The position numbers and the translations under genes were made by a program. The notes beneath the pieces are model-generated. The model was not told where the DNA came from. It saw nothing but the letters and a program-made list of their open reading frames with translations, and ran no database searches. 64,000 nt of DNA from Owenia fusiformis (lineage: Eukaryota > Annelida > Polychaeta > Sabellida > Oweniidae), in the NCBI GenBank assembly GCA_903813345.2, contig CAIIXF020000008.1:4845341-4909340 (forward strand). Direction: 5' to 3'. This document shows, piece by piece, positions 52,535-63,815 of the stretch (positions within the stretch are counted from its first letter, which is position 1; every line of letters starts with the position of its first letter).

Positions 52535-54086
52535 ATAGTGATAAGTGTAAAGAAATATGAGAAATATGGAAAACCATACTGGAAAGTGGAAAGAAATATG
52601 AGAAATCATGAGAGGATCCATACTGGAAATATATCATAAAAAAGATATTTTATTTTTGTTTTATTTGCAGTTCATATGCTTTAAGCTTACTAGGGGATTT
52701 CTATGCTTTATTTGTATTATTCGGTTATAATATTTTATTATGTTTTTAAATTGTACTGTTACGTAATCCATAACTATGGTGTAAGGTACTTACCGCAGTG
52801 GATTAATTGATTAACTCTAGCTCTATCTTGACTACCAAATCAGAAATCAATGTAGCATTTATATCTAGAAATATTAAATACGCTCAAATATTCAAACTAT
52901 ATCTGATTTCAATATGATATTTATCTCCCTAAAATGGATACCGGAGTTTTGTATGTTTTATATAATCAATGCAAGGTCAACTGCTGGTAAAAATCGAAAC
53001 CCATCTAACATAATCAATCCCTTCGAGTATAATACGCACAATAGGAACAATGGATTTGAGGATGTGCAATGTACATTACAATAGATTTATTGATGTAAGC
53101 AATATACTGGCGTTTCGTAACGAAAATCGTTATCCAAACATGTGACTAAATCAGATATACCATCTTGTTACAATTACACTGTTCATAAAGTTTCGTCCTT
53201 TCTCAACTCACGAACCATTAGAGACTATTTTATTTGTTAAGCATTTTGTTGTTTTTTCCTTTATTTCCTCATAAAATGCCATGATCTGGTTAATTTTTTC
53301 TGGTAAACAGTTCTTATTTAAGGCGACGCTATATTAAATAAAAAGCACAAAAAATGACTGCCATATTTTTTTGATAAAGACACATGTTTTTAAAATCTGT
53401 TTACCTTGTATATGAATTGTGTATCTTGACTAATGAAACATGTCAAAGTTAACATCACACATAAATGCATTTTTCCAAACTATGAATTGGAGGTGCATGG
53501 ATCCCCAAAGCTAGCATGAAGAGTGCAAAGTGAGGCTAATTTTTGAAAGTTTCAAGGAGTAGCCTTGCAACAGTCACACATTTGCAAGAGTCTAAAATTT
53601 CCACAAATCATCTTACCTTTCCCAGGAACAACGAAGGAGCATGAAAATGTGCACTTCTTGCATTGTTAGAGTATAATAAAGCTCAAACCATTGTAAATTC
53701 CAAATATTTCATGTCCACATTTTGTTTGCCGGAACTACTTCTAGACTTCCTGATTAATCCTCATGCAAGTTTTGTGACTACACCAAGTGGCATGGATTAT
53801 CACTTGTATGTTTTATCTATTACAGTGTAATTATCATGGTAGATACATGATAGAGGCTTTATGAATGATAAACAATGGAAACATGAATGAAGATAACTCT
53901 GGACTAAAAATTAGTTCCAGGAAACGGGGATTTCATGAGGCTTTTGAATAAAAAAAGTCATCATCTAAATATATATATAGCTTTCCTATTTGCTTTCATG
54001 GATTATTGATATATTATTTTAATCTAAGATGAAAAATATTTCTTCATCCTAGTTTTAATAAAGATTCCCTCCCATATTAGTGCACC
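52535..54086. other. Intergenic, nothing recognised
   Basis: This is AT-rich sequence between the two divergent genes. I see no exon, RNA gene or repeat with clear ends. A short plus-strand frame at 52448-52639 overlaps the preceding MITE and is not credible. Confidence 0.5.
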
Positions 54087-54496
54087 CATGGGCTTTCAAC
54101 TAGACTTTCAACTAGAAGGGTAGGCAACTTCCCATACTTCATACATAAGCATTGCCTTTGGGTTTTCAAAATTGGAGATTGTACACATTCCAAGAAAATC
54201 TTATTTTGTACTTTTTATGGATGATTTAAAGAAATAACTCAAAAATAAAAACATGATTATCTACATATATGTTGATAATTTAATAAAAAATGGAATTCAT
54301 CATAATTATGACAATACAGAAAGTGAACATTCTCCCACAAATCATGTTTTTATTGGAATGTGTTCTTGAATAATTACCCATAATGCAATGCTCGAAGAGA
54401 ACACCTTGATACCTCTTATTCTTATTGGTCTTTTTTTGTTTTGAGGGTCTCATGTTATTACACAGAGTTGCATACCCTTCTTATTTAAAGCCCATG
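54087..54496. mobile_element. Inverted-repeat element, CATGGGCTTT family, copy 3 (most intact ends)
   Basis: This 410-bp copy has both ends: the left CATGGGCTTT run ending GAAGGGTAGGCAAC, and the right GTTGCATACCCTTCTTATTT followed by AAAGCCCATG. They form imperfect inverted repeats of about 30 bp. The left end has a small internal duplication (CTTTCAACTAGA twice). No transposase is encoded. Confidence 0.75.
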
Positions 54497-54937
54497 CAGT
54501 ACCGTTCCAATGCTCATATTCAAATCAAAAAGGAATTTGATTCTGAGTAACTCATTGTAACTCAAATGTCTAATAAGAAGGAATGTCATATCTCGATTTT
54601 GAATAAAGAAAGATTTTCACGATGAAAAAATATAGAATCTTTGAGACTATTTCCCTCATAACAATGGATACAAAGAAGATATCTAATTCCAACTTTTGAA
54701 GAGGGTTGTTCTAATCTCACGAAATAATGACCCTTCAAGATGATCAATTTATTAGACCTAAGGGTGATGTTGCAGTATAATAGGCATTAATTCGTCAGAT
54801 TTTCAGGTGTATTTATTTACAACCATACTATGCATCAAGTCATCGATTTCTATTATAGCCGTCGGAGTCTTGGAGACAACCATTAACAGTGTACGTCAAT
54901 AAAAGGCGTGGCAGTGTATGTGCCTCATATAACACGT

Positions 54938-54946
54938 TTATAAGGT
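54938..54946 (+). promoter_or_regulatory. Candidate TATA box of Dispatched-like gene
   Basis: TTTATAAGG lies about 88 bases before the ATG at 55034. A second A/T motif, AATAAAAGG, lies 40 bases further upstream. Position and orientation fit, but no transcription data are available. Confidence 0.35.
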
Positions 54947-55033
54947 ATACACAGAAGTTATCCAATATCCCAAGCGGAGACATATAACACAATATATGAT
55001 CCTGAATCCATATAGCAGAGTAAACGAATAGGC

Positions 55034-55673
55034 ATGGCAGAACACGAGGATGGGACAGATATGGATTCTAAAAGCAATGATAAGAATAAAGGAGCCGACG
55101 ACGAGCTTATTAGTTCAACAGAAGATGCAGAACAAAATGAGATTGACTTAGATAGGGCACTGGATTATATTGAAGATAAAGACAACAGTTCAACAGCGGA
55201 GGAAAGTGCTAAAGAGGCTGGTAGTAGAAATGAGCGGACAGGAGTGGATTCAGTTATTCTACCAAATGAGGAAAATAACGACAAAGAAAATGGTTTGGAT
55301 GTTGAAAGGAATAAGTCAAGTGCATCCGAAGAGATGAAAGAACAAAAGGAAAACGAAGGTGAACTTCAGAGCTCTATAAAAACGACCAACGATAACAAAT
55401 CCATGGAAAAGGAGAAGGACAATGTTATTGATGATAACGTTTCGAATAGAACTGAAGCATCGGACAACATCAGCACCTATACAGAAGAGCAAAAAGTTGA
55501 TTTAGACAAAAATCCTTGTGAAGATGATGTAGATGTCGAAAAAGGATATTTGGAAAAGAGTATTGGGAAAGCGGGAAAAGAAACTCCCAATGCTGGCATG
55601 GATACTGCTGACAAGGAAAAAGAGCCAATACGGTTTTGTAAATTCATCGCAGAGAAACCTTGTGTTGCTTTTG
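55034..55673 (+). CDS. Dispatched-like exon 1 (acidic N terminus)
   Basis: The exon encodes 213 residues plus one base. The composition is strongly Asp/Glu/Lys/Asn/Ser and probably disordered, with no motif I recognise before FIAEKPCVAF, where the first membrane segment begins. The donor TTTTG|GTGAGTT is strong. Reading through it gives 14 further codons to a TAG. Confidence 0.85.
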
Positions 55674-58600
55674 GTGAGTTAACTATTTGTACATGTCTAC
55701 CCGAAGATATGGGCTAGTTGAACTTATTGATCATATCATTTAAGTGTGATTTATTGATAATAGTTTTACCCTTTAACTTATCTAATTTCAGGAATCGCTC
55801 TCGGAGGACATATTCTATTGACACTGGTAACTGGTATCTTATTTGTATCGGGGTATGACATCCTACCTACCAATTTCAAAGCGGTGCCTCTTGATCTCAC
55901 AAACGATGACCACTTTCTCCGCGGAGAAGCTTGGAACAACAAGGATGATGATCCAACCATTCATTCCAAACTCGTCAGTGGTACAGTGCTCCAAAAACAA
56001 GCGTTCAAGTATCAAGCAATAGAACTGATGTATGAAATTCCCAATGGGAACGTTTTCACGAAAGCCACTTTAGAAAAAATAGCGGAGGTTGAGCAATCTA
56101 TTTTTGACCTACCTAACTTTGGGGATTATTGTTTGGCTGCATCAGACGGTAGTTGCAAAAAGGCATCATCTATCATTCGCTTCTTTGATGGGAGTTACAG
56201 CGCACTAAGTGTCAGCCTTAATGATCCTACCTTTGAGAATATCCCGGCAGCGTTGAACTTTGCAAATACAAGCGACCACACTAAATCAGGGCTGCAATAC
56301 CATCTCGGCAAAGAGGCAAATGTGGACATAGCGACAAATGCAGCATCTTCAGCCATTACGCGTTCTGTTATTTACCTAGGTTGGCCACTTGATGGCTATG
56401 ACAACTTCGAAGATCGCCAAACTGAACAGACAGACAAAATCGAGAATTTTCTTATGGACACAGTGCGAGCCAAGCTCTACGAACTGATCGATACGGGAGT
56501 TGGTGATGCGGACTTTATATTCAATTGTAGAATTCTTTATACCGAAGACTTGAATTCCCAAGTGATCCTGGATATGATGTTGGCTGGTGGAAGTTTCACG
56601 TTCATCTTCGGCTTCATGTGCTTTCAGACCAAATCTTTGTTCATAAGTGGATTTGCTATAATGAGCATCCTCACCAGTTTCCTTGGCGCAAACATGATTT
56701 ATAGGATCGTTCTTGACTACGCGTATTTCGGAATTTTCCACGTTCTCTCCGTTTTCATCATCCTTGGTATAGGAGCGGATGATATATTCGTGTTTTACGA
56801 CACGTGGCGTGCAAGTGAACTGGGCAATTATCCAACACTTGCCCACCGACTATCGGACTGCTATAAAAAAGCCGCAAAGGCCATGTTCATAACATCACTA
56901 ACTACAATGTGCGCATTTTTTGCAAGTGCCTTATCACCTCTGCTTGCAGTTTCCTCATTTGGTCTATTTTCTGGGATATTAGTATTTGTTAATTACTGTA
57001 GCGTAGTCATATTTTTCCCAACGGTTGTGGCTGTTTACCATGTTAAATATGAACACTGGACTTGGCCATGCTGCAGGCCATGTACGAGCGCGAAGATTAC
57101 ACCCTCAGAGAGCAAGAAAAATCTCGTAGAGGAAATTAAAACCAAAAACATTATTGTAACATTCTTTGAGGAGAAGTACTTCAGATTCGTTACACATAAA
57201 ATCATACGATGGGTGATAATGGTTTTCTTCACTGGCCTGTTAGGGTTCTTCATTTACTATGCAACACTGCTGAAACCAGACGAAGAATCGGTAAGATATC
57301 TTATCCCTAAGACCATACTCTACCAGAGGTCCGTGAATACAGTTATAAAATGTACTGAAACAAAGTTCCTTTCTTTCACCAACTCTCGTATCGATCGCGA
57401 TGAGTATGTCCATCTTTCACCCATCTTTATCTTTATCAGCTTTATATGTGAGAGAGGGATTGATGGGTCTCTGTTCTCAGTCACTGGGATTGCTTTTTCC
57501 TTCCTGTTGAAATGATGTGAACATGGGGACTGACTGCTTGTTCTGTTGTTGTGTATTCTTGTTCGGTCAACCCATTCTGCTATTCTCTGTGGCACTTTGT
57601 CATTCTGCCATTTGTACCGGTGTAAAAGGGTAGGAGGTCCTATCAAAATATGGTCCTTCTCTTCATTGATTTATATGGTGACCTCTTTCCCTTATTATCT
57701 TATACATAATCAGGGCCAGAAAGGGCTGTTAAGAAAGGGGACCATAATCCTGGGGGACCATAATTTCTTTCACACCGGCCATCACCGAGTGCTATCTGGC
57801 AACTCCTCAAGATGTGGGTAAGGGTACATTTGGGGTTAGTATTAAGTCTATTGTCTCGAGAAATGCTTCTTGGATTGCTACAAGGATTTCTCCCTCCGAG
57901 GTAACTGCTCGTGGCTTGATCAGTAAGTAATTGCGTTGAAAAACATGTATATTGTTACTAAGAGGATGGTGCATCAAAGCACCCTAGTAGCCCAATGGAA
58001 AGCAACTGTATGTCATTTGAAGATGCATGATAAGCCAATCTAGTTTTACATTAAAATGCAAGGAGTAATTATCAAGATTAAAAAGTGCGTACATCTAAGC
58101 CCCGATCAAGATATGTAACGTGTTATGCCGCCAATTGTAATTGTATCCTATCTATATCGAGATTGGGATTGGGGCTGCACAAAAATAAAATTTAAATATT
58201 ACCTTTTACTTCATCAATATGATGAACCATTTGCGCCATTTTGGAAACTACATTCATCGGAACGGTCACCCAACTGGTTATGGATTAGCGCTAATGGATT
58301 TATTCAATCAATAACGTATATTGAATCGTTTCAATTGTGTATATTATCGAAGAATGTGTATGTAATCTATGCAATTACATTGCCATTGTTTTAAAAGGAT
58401 TCTACAACAGTATGTAAACACTATACAGCGAAACCTGTGTATATTGAACATTTTTTGAAAAAAATGTTCAGTGTTGGTAGGTGTTCACTTCAGAGAGGGT
58501 AATCTATACATACGAGGGGTGATCCAAAAGTCTTGGACGCCCCGCTCTAACTTTGCTATTTTTTTAACAAAATTACATGAGACTTTCAGATAATAAAGAT

Positions 58601-61600
58601 CAACATCTAAACAACTTTATGTATACGTTTCAACAGAAAATAATATATTTTAGCTACTTTTCTAAATATTTTTTCATACCGGGTCCCTGCCACCCGGAAC
58701 GGTATTTAAATATAGCAAATCACGTCACAACTGTTATAATATGGCAAATAGGTTAGGTGCAGGTGCACAACCTAACACCAGCCATGATATGAGAGAATTT
58801 TCGATTTTCAATCTGAGTGTCATCTGCCATCATCATCTTCACATATTAAGACCTACTTTTCAACATATTTATCACAAATTTGAACACATTTTTCATTATA
58901 CTTTACCAATGAATGGAAGACATTTATGAAACCACCATTGCTTATGTGATACAAATGCTGCTGGATTGCTACTCTAAACCTCATCCAATGAGTCAAAAAC
59001 ATTTTCTTTCAACCCTCCTTTCAACTTGGAGAAAAGGAAGAAAATCACACGGAGCCATAGATACAGGTAGACTGTATCATGCATATGGTAGCTGCTCAAG
59101 GTCAATAATAGTGAAAATATCTTGTAGTATTCTTTGTTCCACTTTGATTTCTTTCGTGTTCTGCATTTCAGCAGCCACCTTGCAGCAAAAATAATGCCAG
59201 ATTGAGGGTTGCTTGTTTGATGGCATTTTCTTAGAATTTGACATGTACGGCCATTGTCATATGTGACATTATAATTAAAACACAATTAATTGGTTGCCTA
59301 GTAACAAAGGAAGTAAACTAACGTGGTTTAACATTCAAAATTTAAAGAAATATAGTGGTCAAGACTTCCGAAACAAGTGAAATGGCGGTAACATTTAAGG
59401 CTGAAAGTTGCCATGTGCGAATACCGTTCCGGGTGGCAGGGTCTCTGTATTAAAAACTATTTAGAAAATTATATAAAATATATCATTTCTCCATGAAATT
59501 AGTACACAAGGTAGTTAGGTTGTTGGTCTTTAATATTGGAAAGTTTAAAGTAATTTTATCAAAAACCAACAAAAATAGAGCAGGGCGTCCAAGACTTTTG
59601 GATCACCCCTCGTATGTCAGTAGAGCATGTGCGTTGGAATGGTGCCAACTAGAGAAAGACGTTCACTAGAGAGATTTGTTCAGTAAGACATACGTTATCA
59701 AACGGTATTACAGTAGAAATGTGTTATCGTTGCAAGACCTTCCAAAAGTATCTATGCATTTGTCAATATTGTTTTAGACAACATACATATTTAACATTCG
59801 TGATAGGTGAGTCGTCAAAATTGATAATATGTACGTGACAACAGAATGTTACCTGGTCGCCTGGTCAATAACCTAAGTATGGATTGCATTTACCGTATCA
59901 CTTACCGAGTAAAGCAAAGAATAGTATCGACGCGAGTTGTGTACCTTTACAAGTGAATAATAATAGGGGGGTTAAGCAACTCATTTCTCTCAGCTCATCT
60001 TAATTAAAACAGACGTTATTCGATATTGTTCTTCTCTGAAAATATTACAGATTTTAAAATTTGAGATGCGTCTATTATTGTTAAAAACGACACGTAGAGC
60101 TTCAAATTACAAATGATCATTCTTAAAATAAGAAAATAATTAAGCTACACATTTATATACAAAGCGTGAACACGAAACTGTGTTTTCAAGCTCACGTTTG
60201 CAATTGCGTTTGCTTCGCGTTCTGCTAAGCTACGTCAACATAAAATCAAATTTTGTGTAACCAAAGTTGTACAACCTTTGCAAAATGGCGTCTGTACACT
60301 ATTTGTTCTATTAAGTGATACACCTTATATTCTAACATGATTGTCAAAATAATCAGCAAAAATTGATCCACTGGTCTATAATGAGGTACATATTTCATTA
60401 TCAATAACGTATCTGTTCAACTTATTCATTTTAAAGTTTGATTTGTCAAAACCCAATGATGATGATATATGATGACATAAAATGATACAATTTAGTTTAT
60501 CATATAACATTTAAAAAAAGTTTATTGACAAATAGCAGTGACAGAAGAAAAATTGTTTGTATTAAACCAACCCAGTCTAGCTATACGCCTCTGTGACCCC
60601 CTCCCCCTACTTGACTAAACACCTCACTTGTTGGCAGGGGCTTGGAGCTAGACTAAAACCAACACAATTGAAGATCATGTTTAAGATGACATTTTAGCGT
60701 CGTAATATTGATTTTATATTCTCTGCATTTAGGTGAAAATCTATAAAGAGGATACTAACTATGGTAAAGCTAACTTAAAACGGTTGAATGCCTTCAAGCC
60801 TAGTTCAGAGGATGACATCATCCACGTTTATCTCGTTTGGGGGCTCAAGAACCAGGACAGATCAATGTGCCATAAAACTGACTTCGAAAACTGCACGGGA
60901 ACCACAGTTTGGGACAATGGATTCGATCTCAACCCGGCTCCAGCTCAAAAAGCGATTAAGGTACACAATTTACAACCAAATCATAGTTCTTAGTAGTTCG
61001 ATAGTAAAGTATAAAAGAAATATAAATAAAAAAAAAAAACGAATTTAGGATCGCGTATCAAAAGCAAGCACATATCTTTTGCTGTTTATTTGTTTTATGT
61101 AACGATTATTTATTTTAAGAAACTTTTACAGTACTATGATGTATTTTAATACATTTTGCCACCTATATATCTTCATATAGTCATTATACAAACGTATATA
61201 AATATCAACTAAATATATAAATGTGCATATAATTTGAATGCCAGGAACTCTGTCACCGTCTCAGGACACTGAGTAATGAAGAGAATGAGAATCTCCACAT
61301 CAGGCGTGACACCGTCACAAACCAACTTGAAATACAGTGCTTTGTAGAAAACATGGATACTTTCCTTCAGGTATGAGCTTGGTTTTCTAAATGAAAATGA
61401 ATCTTTCGGAACAAGTGATTTGTTATCACTTAGTAACGAACGAACGAAGTTCGGTATGGACATATATACAAATACCAGTTGACAGAATTTCTTCTGTTTG
61501 GGGGAAAGATGTTTAAAATGGCAGTCACTTAAAAAATGGCGAGACTTTTGTAAAAAAATATGTTTCAATTTTCAACCAAAGTGGCGTTGAGAAAAAAATA

Positions 61601-63650
61601 ATAAATATAACTGTTTGTTTAAGGTGTATTGTATCTACTTCACATCTACTCCTTTGTTTTAATTCCAGGGGCCGTGAATGGGGGTCAGGAATACAGGAAT
61701 TTTCGTTAATTTTGAGAACTTTCTGAAATATAGCTCTATCATACTCAGATAAAAAGCAATTTAGAGAAGATTGCAAATATTGTATGATCGTTTTTCTGAT
61801 TCGGGCCCCAGAAAATTCAAAATTACCGCTGAATGTTTGATTTCGTTTAATTTCCCGATCTGTTCAAAGTATGGCTCTATTATACACAAATTGAAGGAAT
61901 TTTAGAGGAGACCACAATTATTGTATTGTTTTATTCAGTTCGTGCCTCAGAAAATTCAAGGGTCACTAAAGCCAGAATTCGCTAAAATCTTTTCAAAGTA
62001 TATGGTTGCATTATTCTACATTAGATCTTAAATATCTTATTGTCTTTGATACTCCTAAATGGTCACCCAAATGCTTAATTGGTGGGAATTTTGATATATC
62101 TCCAATGTCTTTCTTTCATTATCTACAAATCAAGGGCAGAGTAGATAAAAATTGCATGATGACAAATAAAGATTCATGAATATTTTGTTAGTTGGGATCT
62201 GCTACTCCGTGGGGATGCTGATTTCTACTCGTATAGCAATTTCTGTATTAATAATAATATCCCGCGATATAATGATCAGTAAAATTGATCAATCGTGTAT
62301 CCAAATGATGAATTAGTTGTGTAAGCTGAATATAATGTTTAGCCTGGCTCATTAATTAGGATCTCATAGTGTAATTTGAAATGTTTGTGCCCATAAGGCA
62401 GTACTGAATAGTATCTAATATAATCAAATATTAGTCGCATGTGGTGTGAGTACGATTAGATAATTGTTTTATTAGGTATAGTTTATCAATGTATCGCTAT
62501 TGACCTCGTTGGTACACATTGAGCATTATGAATCTGGTATCTTTGAAAAGATGTCGCTAGAAAGAATCAATAGATTCTATTCTCCTCTGACATCTATTTT
62601 CCAAATATCAAGATAAAAGTGATATCGAATTATAGTTCTACACTTTCCCCCGCGAAGAATGCGAGTTTGTCCTCAAAGTATATCCCGTTTTGATTTGTTA
62701 ATGTTTTTGTTTACTTTTATAATACATGTTGAAATCAAGATATACAAAGCATAAACAAAAATAGAATCATTTCAATCTCCATCCTCCATGTAGCAGTACA
62801 GTACAGATAGCTTTGGTTAAATATAACATACATGTATTTTTTCATGTTGCTGTAGAAAAAGTAAAATAAAATGAAATCTATCCCCTTTTGATAGGATGAA
62901 TCTACCACATTGAACGCTCTCAACGTACCCAAATATCCAACTGGAACTAATCTATCACTCCCAACAACTTCAGAAAGGATAACGACAATCATGCAGGCGA
63001 ACCCCCATGTATACGACCTTAGTAAAAAGTCGGACACATTTTATAGATATTTTGAGGTGAGTGTAAACAATATAAACATTTTTTATTTCCAACCTCATTA
63101 CGCATTTATACATCACAAAATTGGATTAAAAATGACACTTAATATAAACTTTAAATAAAAGGCGGAGCAGTATGGTTCACCAGTTCGATAATCATTCGTC
63201 ATATCTACGACACATTTCCAATTATTAATGTACGTTTGATTGCCCTCATCCTCTGAACACAGGCCTCCAGAACTCGTACCTCCTACTTCCACATCGTGGA
63301 TGATGTCTGGAGCCCTGCGTTCAGAGAATGGGTTGCCCCATAATATATATACTTACAATGTCACAGCCCTTCAATGTCAAAATGCTAATTTAGATGATAG
63401 TTTATTTTTGTAATACTATACGCCCATTGCCCATACAAATTAAATATTTTCTGTTCACGTGTAGGTTGTGAAAACCATTGCAAGCTTTAACTCCCTGATT
63501 ATCATTATATTCGAATTATATAATAGGTTGCCCTATCATATTGGCTGAGCAACCGGTATTCAGGAGCACCAAGCAGTGATTATGAGACATTCTATTCTCT
63601 TATCGGCGAAGCTGATGATAGCGTCGATACTCAGGAAATTGGCACAACGG
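55034..63650 (+). CDS. Dispatched-like RND/sterol-sensing-domain membrane protein (first six exons, 3' end beyond window)
   Basis: Plus-strand exons 55034-55673, 55792-57290, 60733-60960, 61245-61370, 62895-63056 and 63527-63650 join in phase to 926 codons and continue past the window. The order is an acidic Glu/Lys/Asn-rich cytosolic N terminus (about 1-205), membrane segment 1 across the first splice, a large extracellular loop, a five-segment sterol-sensing domain (about 473-640) and a basic loop, then a seventh segment and the start of the second extracellular loop. The LGIGADDIFVFYDTW block carries the paired acidic residues of RND transporters. Loop-2 signatures VYLVWGLKNQDRS, FDLNPAPAQ and LEIQCFVENMDTFLQ resemble Dispatched rather than Patched or NPC1. 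Dispatched releases lipid-modified Hedgehog from producing cells, driven by an ion gradient. Many invertebrates have several Dispatched-like genes, so Hedgehog function here is inference. The ATG has a good Kozak context (GGCATGG). Confidence 0.85.
55674..55791 (+). other. Dispatched-like intron 1 (118 bp)
   Basis: This is a short GT-AG intron dividing the first membrane segment, in contrast to the other introns, which run from about 0.3 to 3.4 kb. Confidence 0.8.
55792..57290 (+). CDS. Dispatched-like exon 2 (loop 1, sterol-sensing domain, seventh segment)
   Basis: The acceptor CTAATTTCAG is at 55790-55791 and the donor GAATCG|GTAAGA at 57290/57291. The exon encodes 499 residues uninterrupted. 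It holds most of segment 1 (HILLTLVTGILFVSG), extracellular loop 1 with FLRGEAWNNKDDDPT, segments 2-6 including GIGADDIFVF (about 539-548), and segment 7 (WVIMVFFTGLLGFFIYYATL). An intronless 1.5-kb exon in an intron-rich gene is notable. Continuing past the donor keeps the frame open to 57515, which would give a truncated form by intron retention. Confidence 0.93.
58433..58510. mobile_element. Pogo-like MITE remnant
   Basis: TACAGCGAAACCTGTG begins a stretch with GAACATTTTTT, AAATGTTC and GTGTTCACTTC, in the same order as the intact element at 39551-39658. Its right end is degenerate or was displaced. It abuts the element at 58511. Confidence 0.5.
58511..59614. mobile_element. 1.1-kb DNA transposon with ~195-bp inverted repeats
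   Basis: The outer ends are TACGAGGGGTGATCCAAAAG and its exact complement at 59595-59614. The arms, about 58511-58706 and 59420-59614, stay alignable throughout and end inward with CTGCCACCCGGAACGGTATT on both. Between them lie 713 bases with two short frames and no recognisable transposase. TA ends and the CGAGGGGTG-type terminus suggest a mariner-like superfamily, non-autonomous. It is inserted in an intron. Confidence 0.8.
60733..60960 (+). CDS. Dispatched-like exon 3 (extracellular loop 2)
   Basis: The exon is 76 codons, phase 0 at both ends, with acceptor CTCTGCATTTAG and donor ATTAAG|GTACAC. It encodes VKIYKEDTNYGKANLKRL, then HVYLVWGLKNQDRSMCHKTD and FDLNPAPAQKAIK. Two Cys are spaced as in Dispatched-like loops. 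The 'VWG' region and the 'NPAPAQ' block place the protein nearer Dispatched than Patched. Confidence 0.9.
61245..61370 (+). CDS. Dispatched-like exon 4
   Basis: The exon is 42 codons, phase 0 at both ends, with acceptor TTTGAATGCCAG and donor CTTCAG|GTATGAG. It encodes ELCHRLRTLSNEENENLHIR and then RRDTVTNQLEIQCFVENMD, continuing loop 2. It is too short to be seen as a long frame and was found by phase and splice sites. Confidence 0.9.
61371..62894 (+). other. Dispatched-like intron 4
   Basis: This is a 1.5-kb intron. It carries the degenerate tandem repeat at 61670-62010. I see no further exon. Confidence 0.5.
61670..62010. repeat. Degenerate tandem repeat, ~150-bp period, in Dispatched-like intron 4
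   Basis: Two to three diverged units share TATnGCTCTATnATAC, AATTTnGAGnAGA, then CAGAAAATTCAA, at about 150-base spacing. It is non-coding. Confidence 0.55.
62895..63056 (+). CDS. Dispatched-like exon 5
   Basis: The exon is 54 codons, phase 0 at both ends, with acceptor CCTTTTGATAG and donor TTTGAG|GTGAGTG. It encodes a Thr/Pro-rich stretch (NVPKYPTGTNLSLP) and DLSKKSDTFYRYFE, within extracellular loop 2. The acceptor tract is short, but phase and continuity are good. Confidence 0.85.
63263..63343 (+). other. Possible alternative terminal exon in Dispatched-like intron 5
   Basis: Within the 470-bp intron between exons 5 and 6 lies a GC-rich patch. It has an acceptor-like CTGAACACAG, then 26 open codons (ASRTRTSYFHIVDDV onward) and TAA. 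It is phase 0, so splicing from exon 5 would give a truncated protein ending in loop 2. The opposite strand is also open and no family match is known, so it may be a repeat fragment or a non-coding element. Confidence 0.2.
63527..63650 (+). CDS. Dispatched-like exon 6
   Basis: The exon is 41 codons plus one base, with acceptor AATTATATAATAG and donor CACAACGG|GTGAGTT. It encodes VALSYWLSNRYSGAPSSDYE and an acidic run. Membrane segments 8-12 and the C terminus must lie to the right of the window. Confidence 0.8.
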
Positions 63651-63768
63651 GTGAGTTTTATCAATAGACGAACTTATATTGGTGGTTTGAGGTTTCCATA
63701 AGGCAATAAAGTCCGACTGATCCCGTTGTTATGTTTTACGTTAGAAGGGATCAGGTCGCGCAAAAGTA

Positions 63769-63815
63769 AGAGGAGGGAAAGCCCCAGAGTTTAAAGATGA
63801 CAGACATAATTACGT
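63769..63815. repeat. Fragment related to the MITE at 51391-51655
   Basis: AGAGGAGGGAAAGCCCCAGA followed by TTTAAAGATGACAGAC parallels AGAGGGGGAGAAACCCTAGG followed by TTCAAAGATGACATAC at 51401. Only the end region is present before the window stops being informative. Confidence 0.5.

Larger units (their letters stand above)
57291..60732 (+). other. Dispatched-like intron 2 (3.4 kb)
   Basis: The intron has GT-AG borders and contains the long-inverted-repeat element at 58511-59614, with a diverged pogo-like end beside it at about 58433. GC-richer stretches at about 57700-57910 and 60180-60300 show no coding frame with splice support. A short inverted pair, GTCTAGCT and AGCTAGAC, brackets a pyrimidine-rich run at about 60575-60655. 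Confidence 0.6.

Noticed and set aside
56376-56846. 156-codon minus-strand frame
   Set aside because: It is antisense to the sterol-sensing-domain exon of the Dispatched-like gene, which has clear family motifs on the plus strand.
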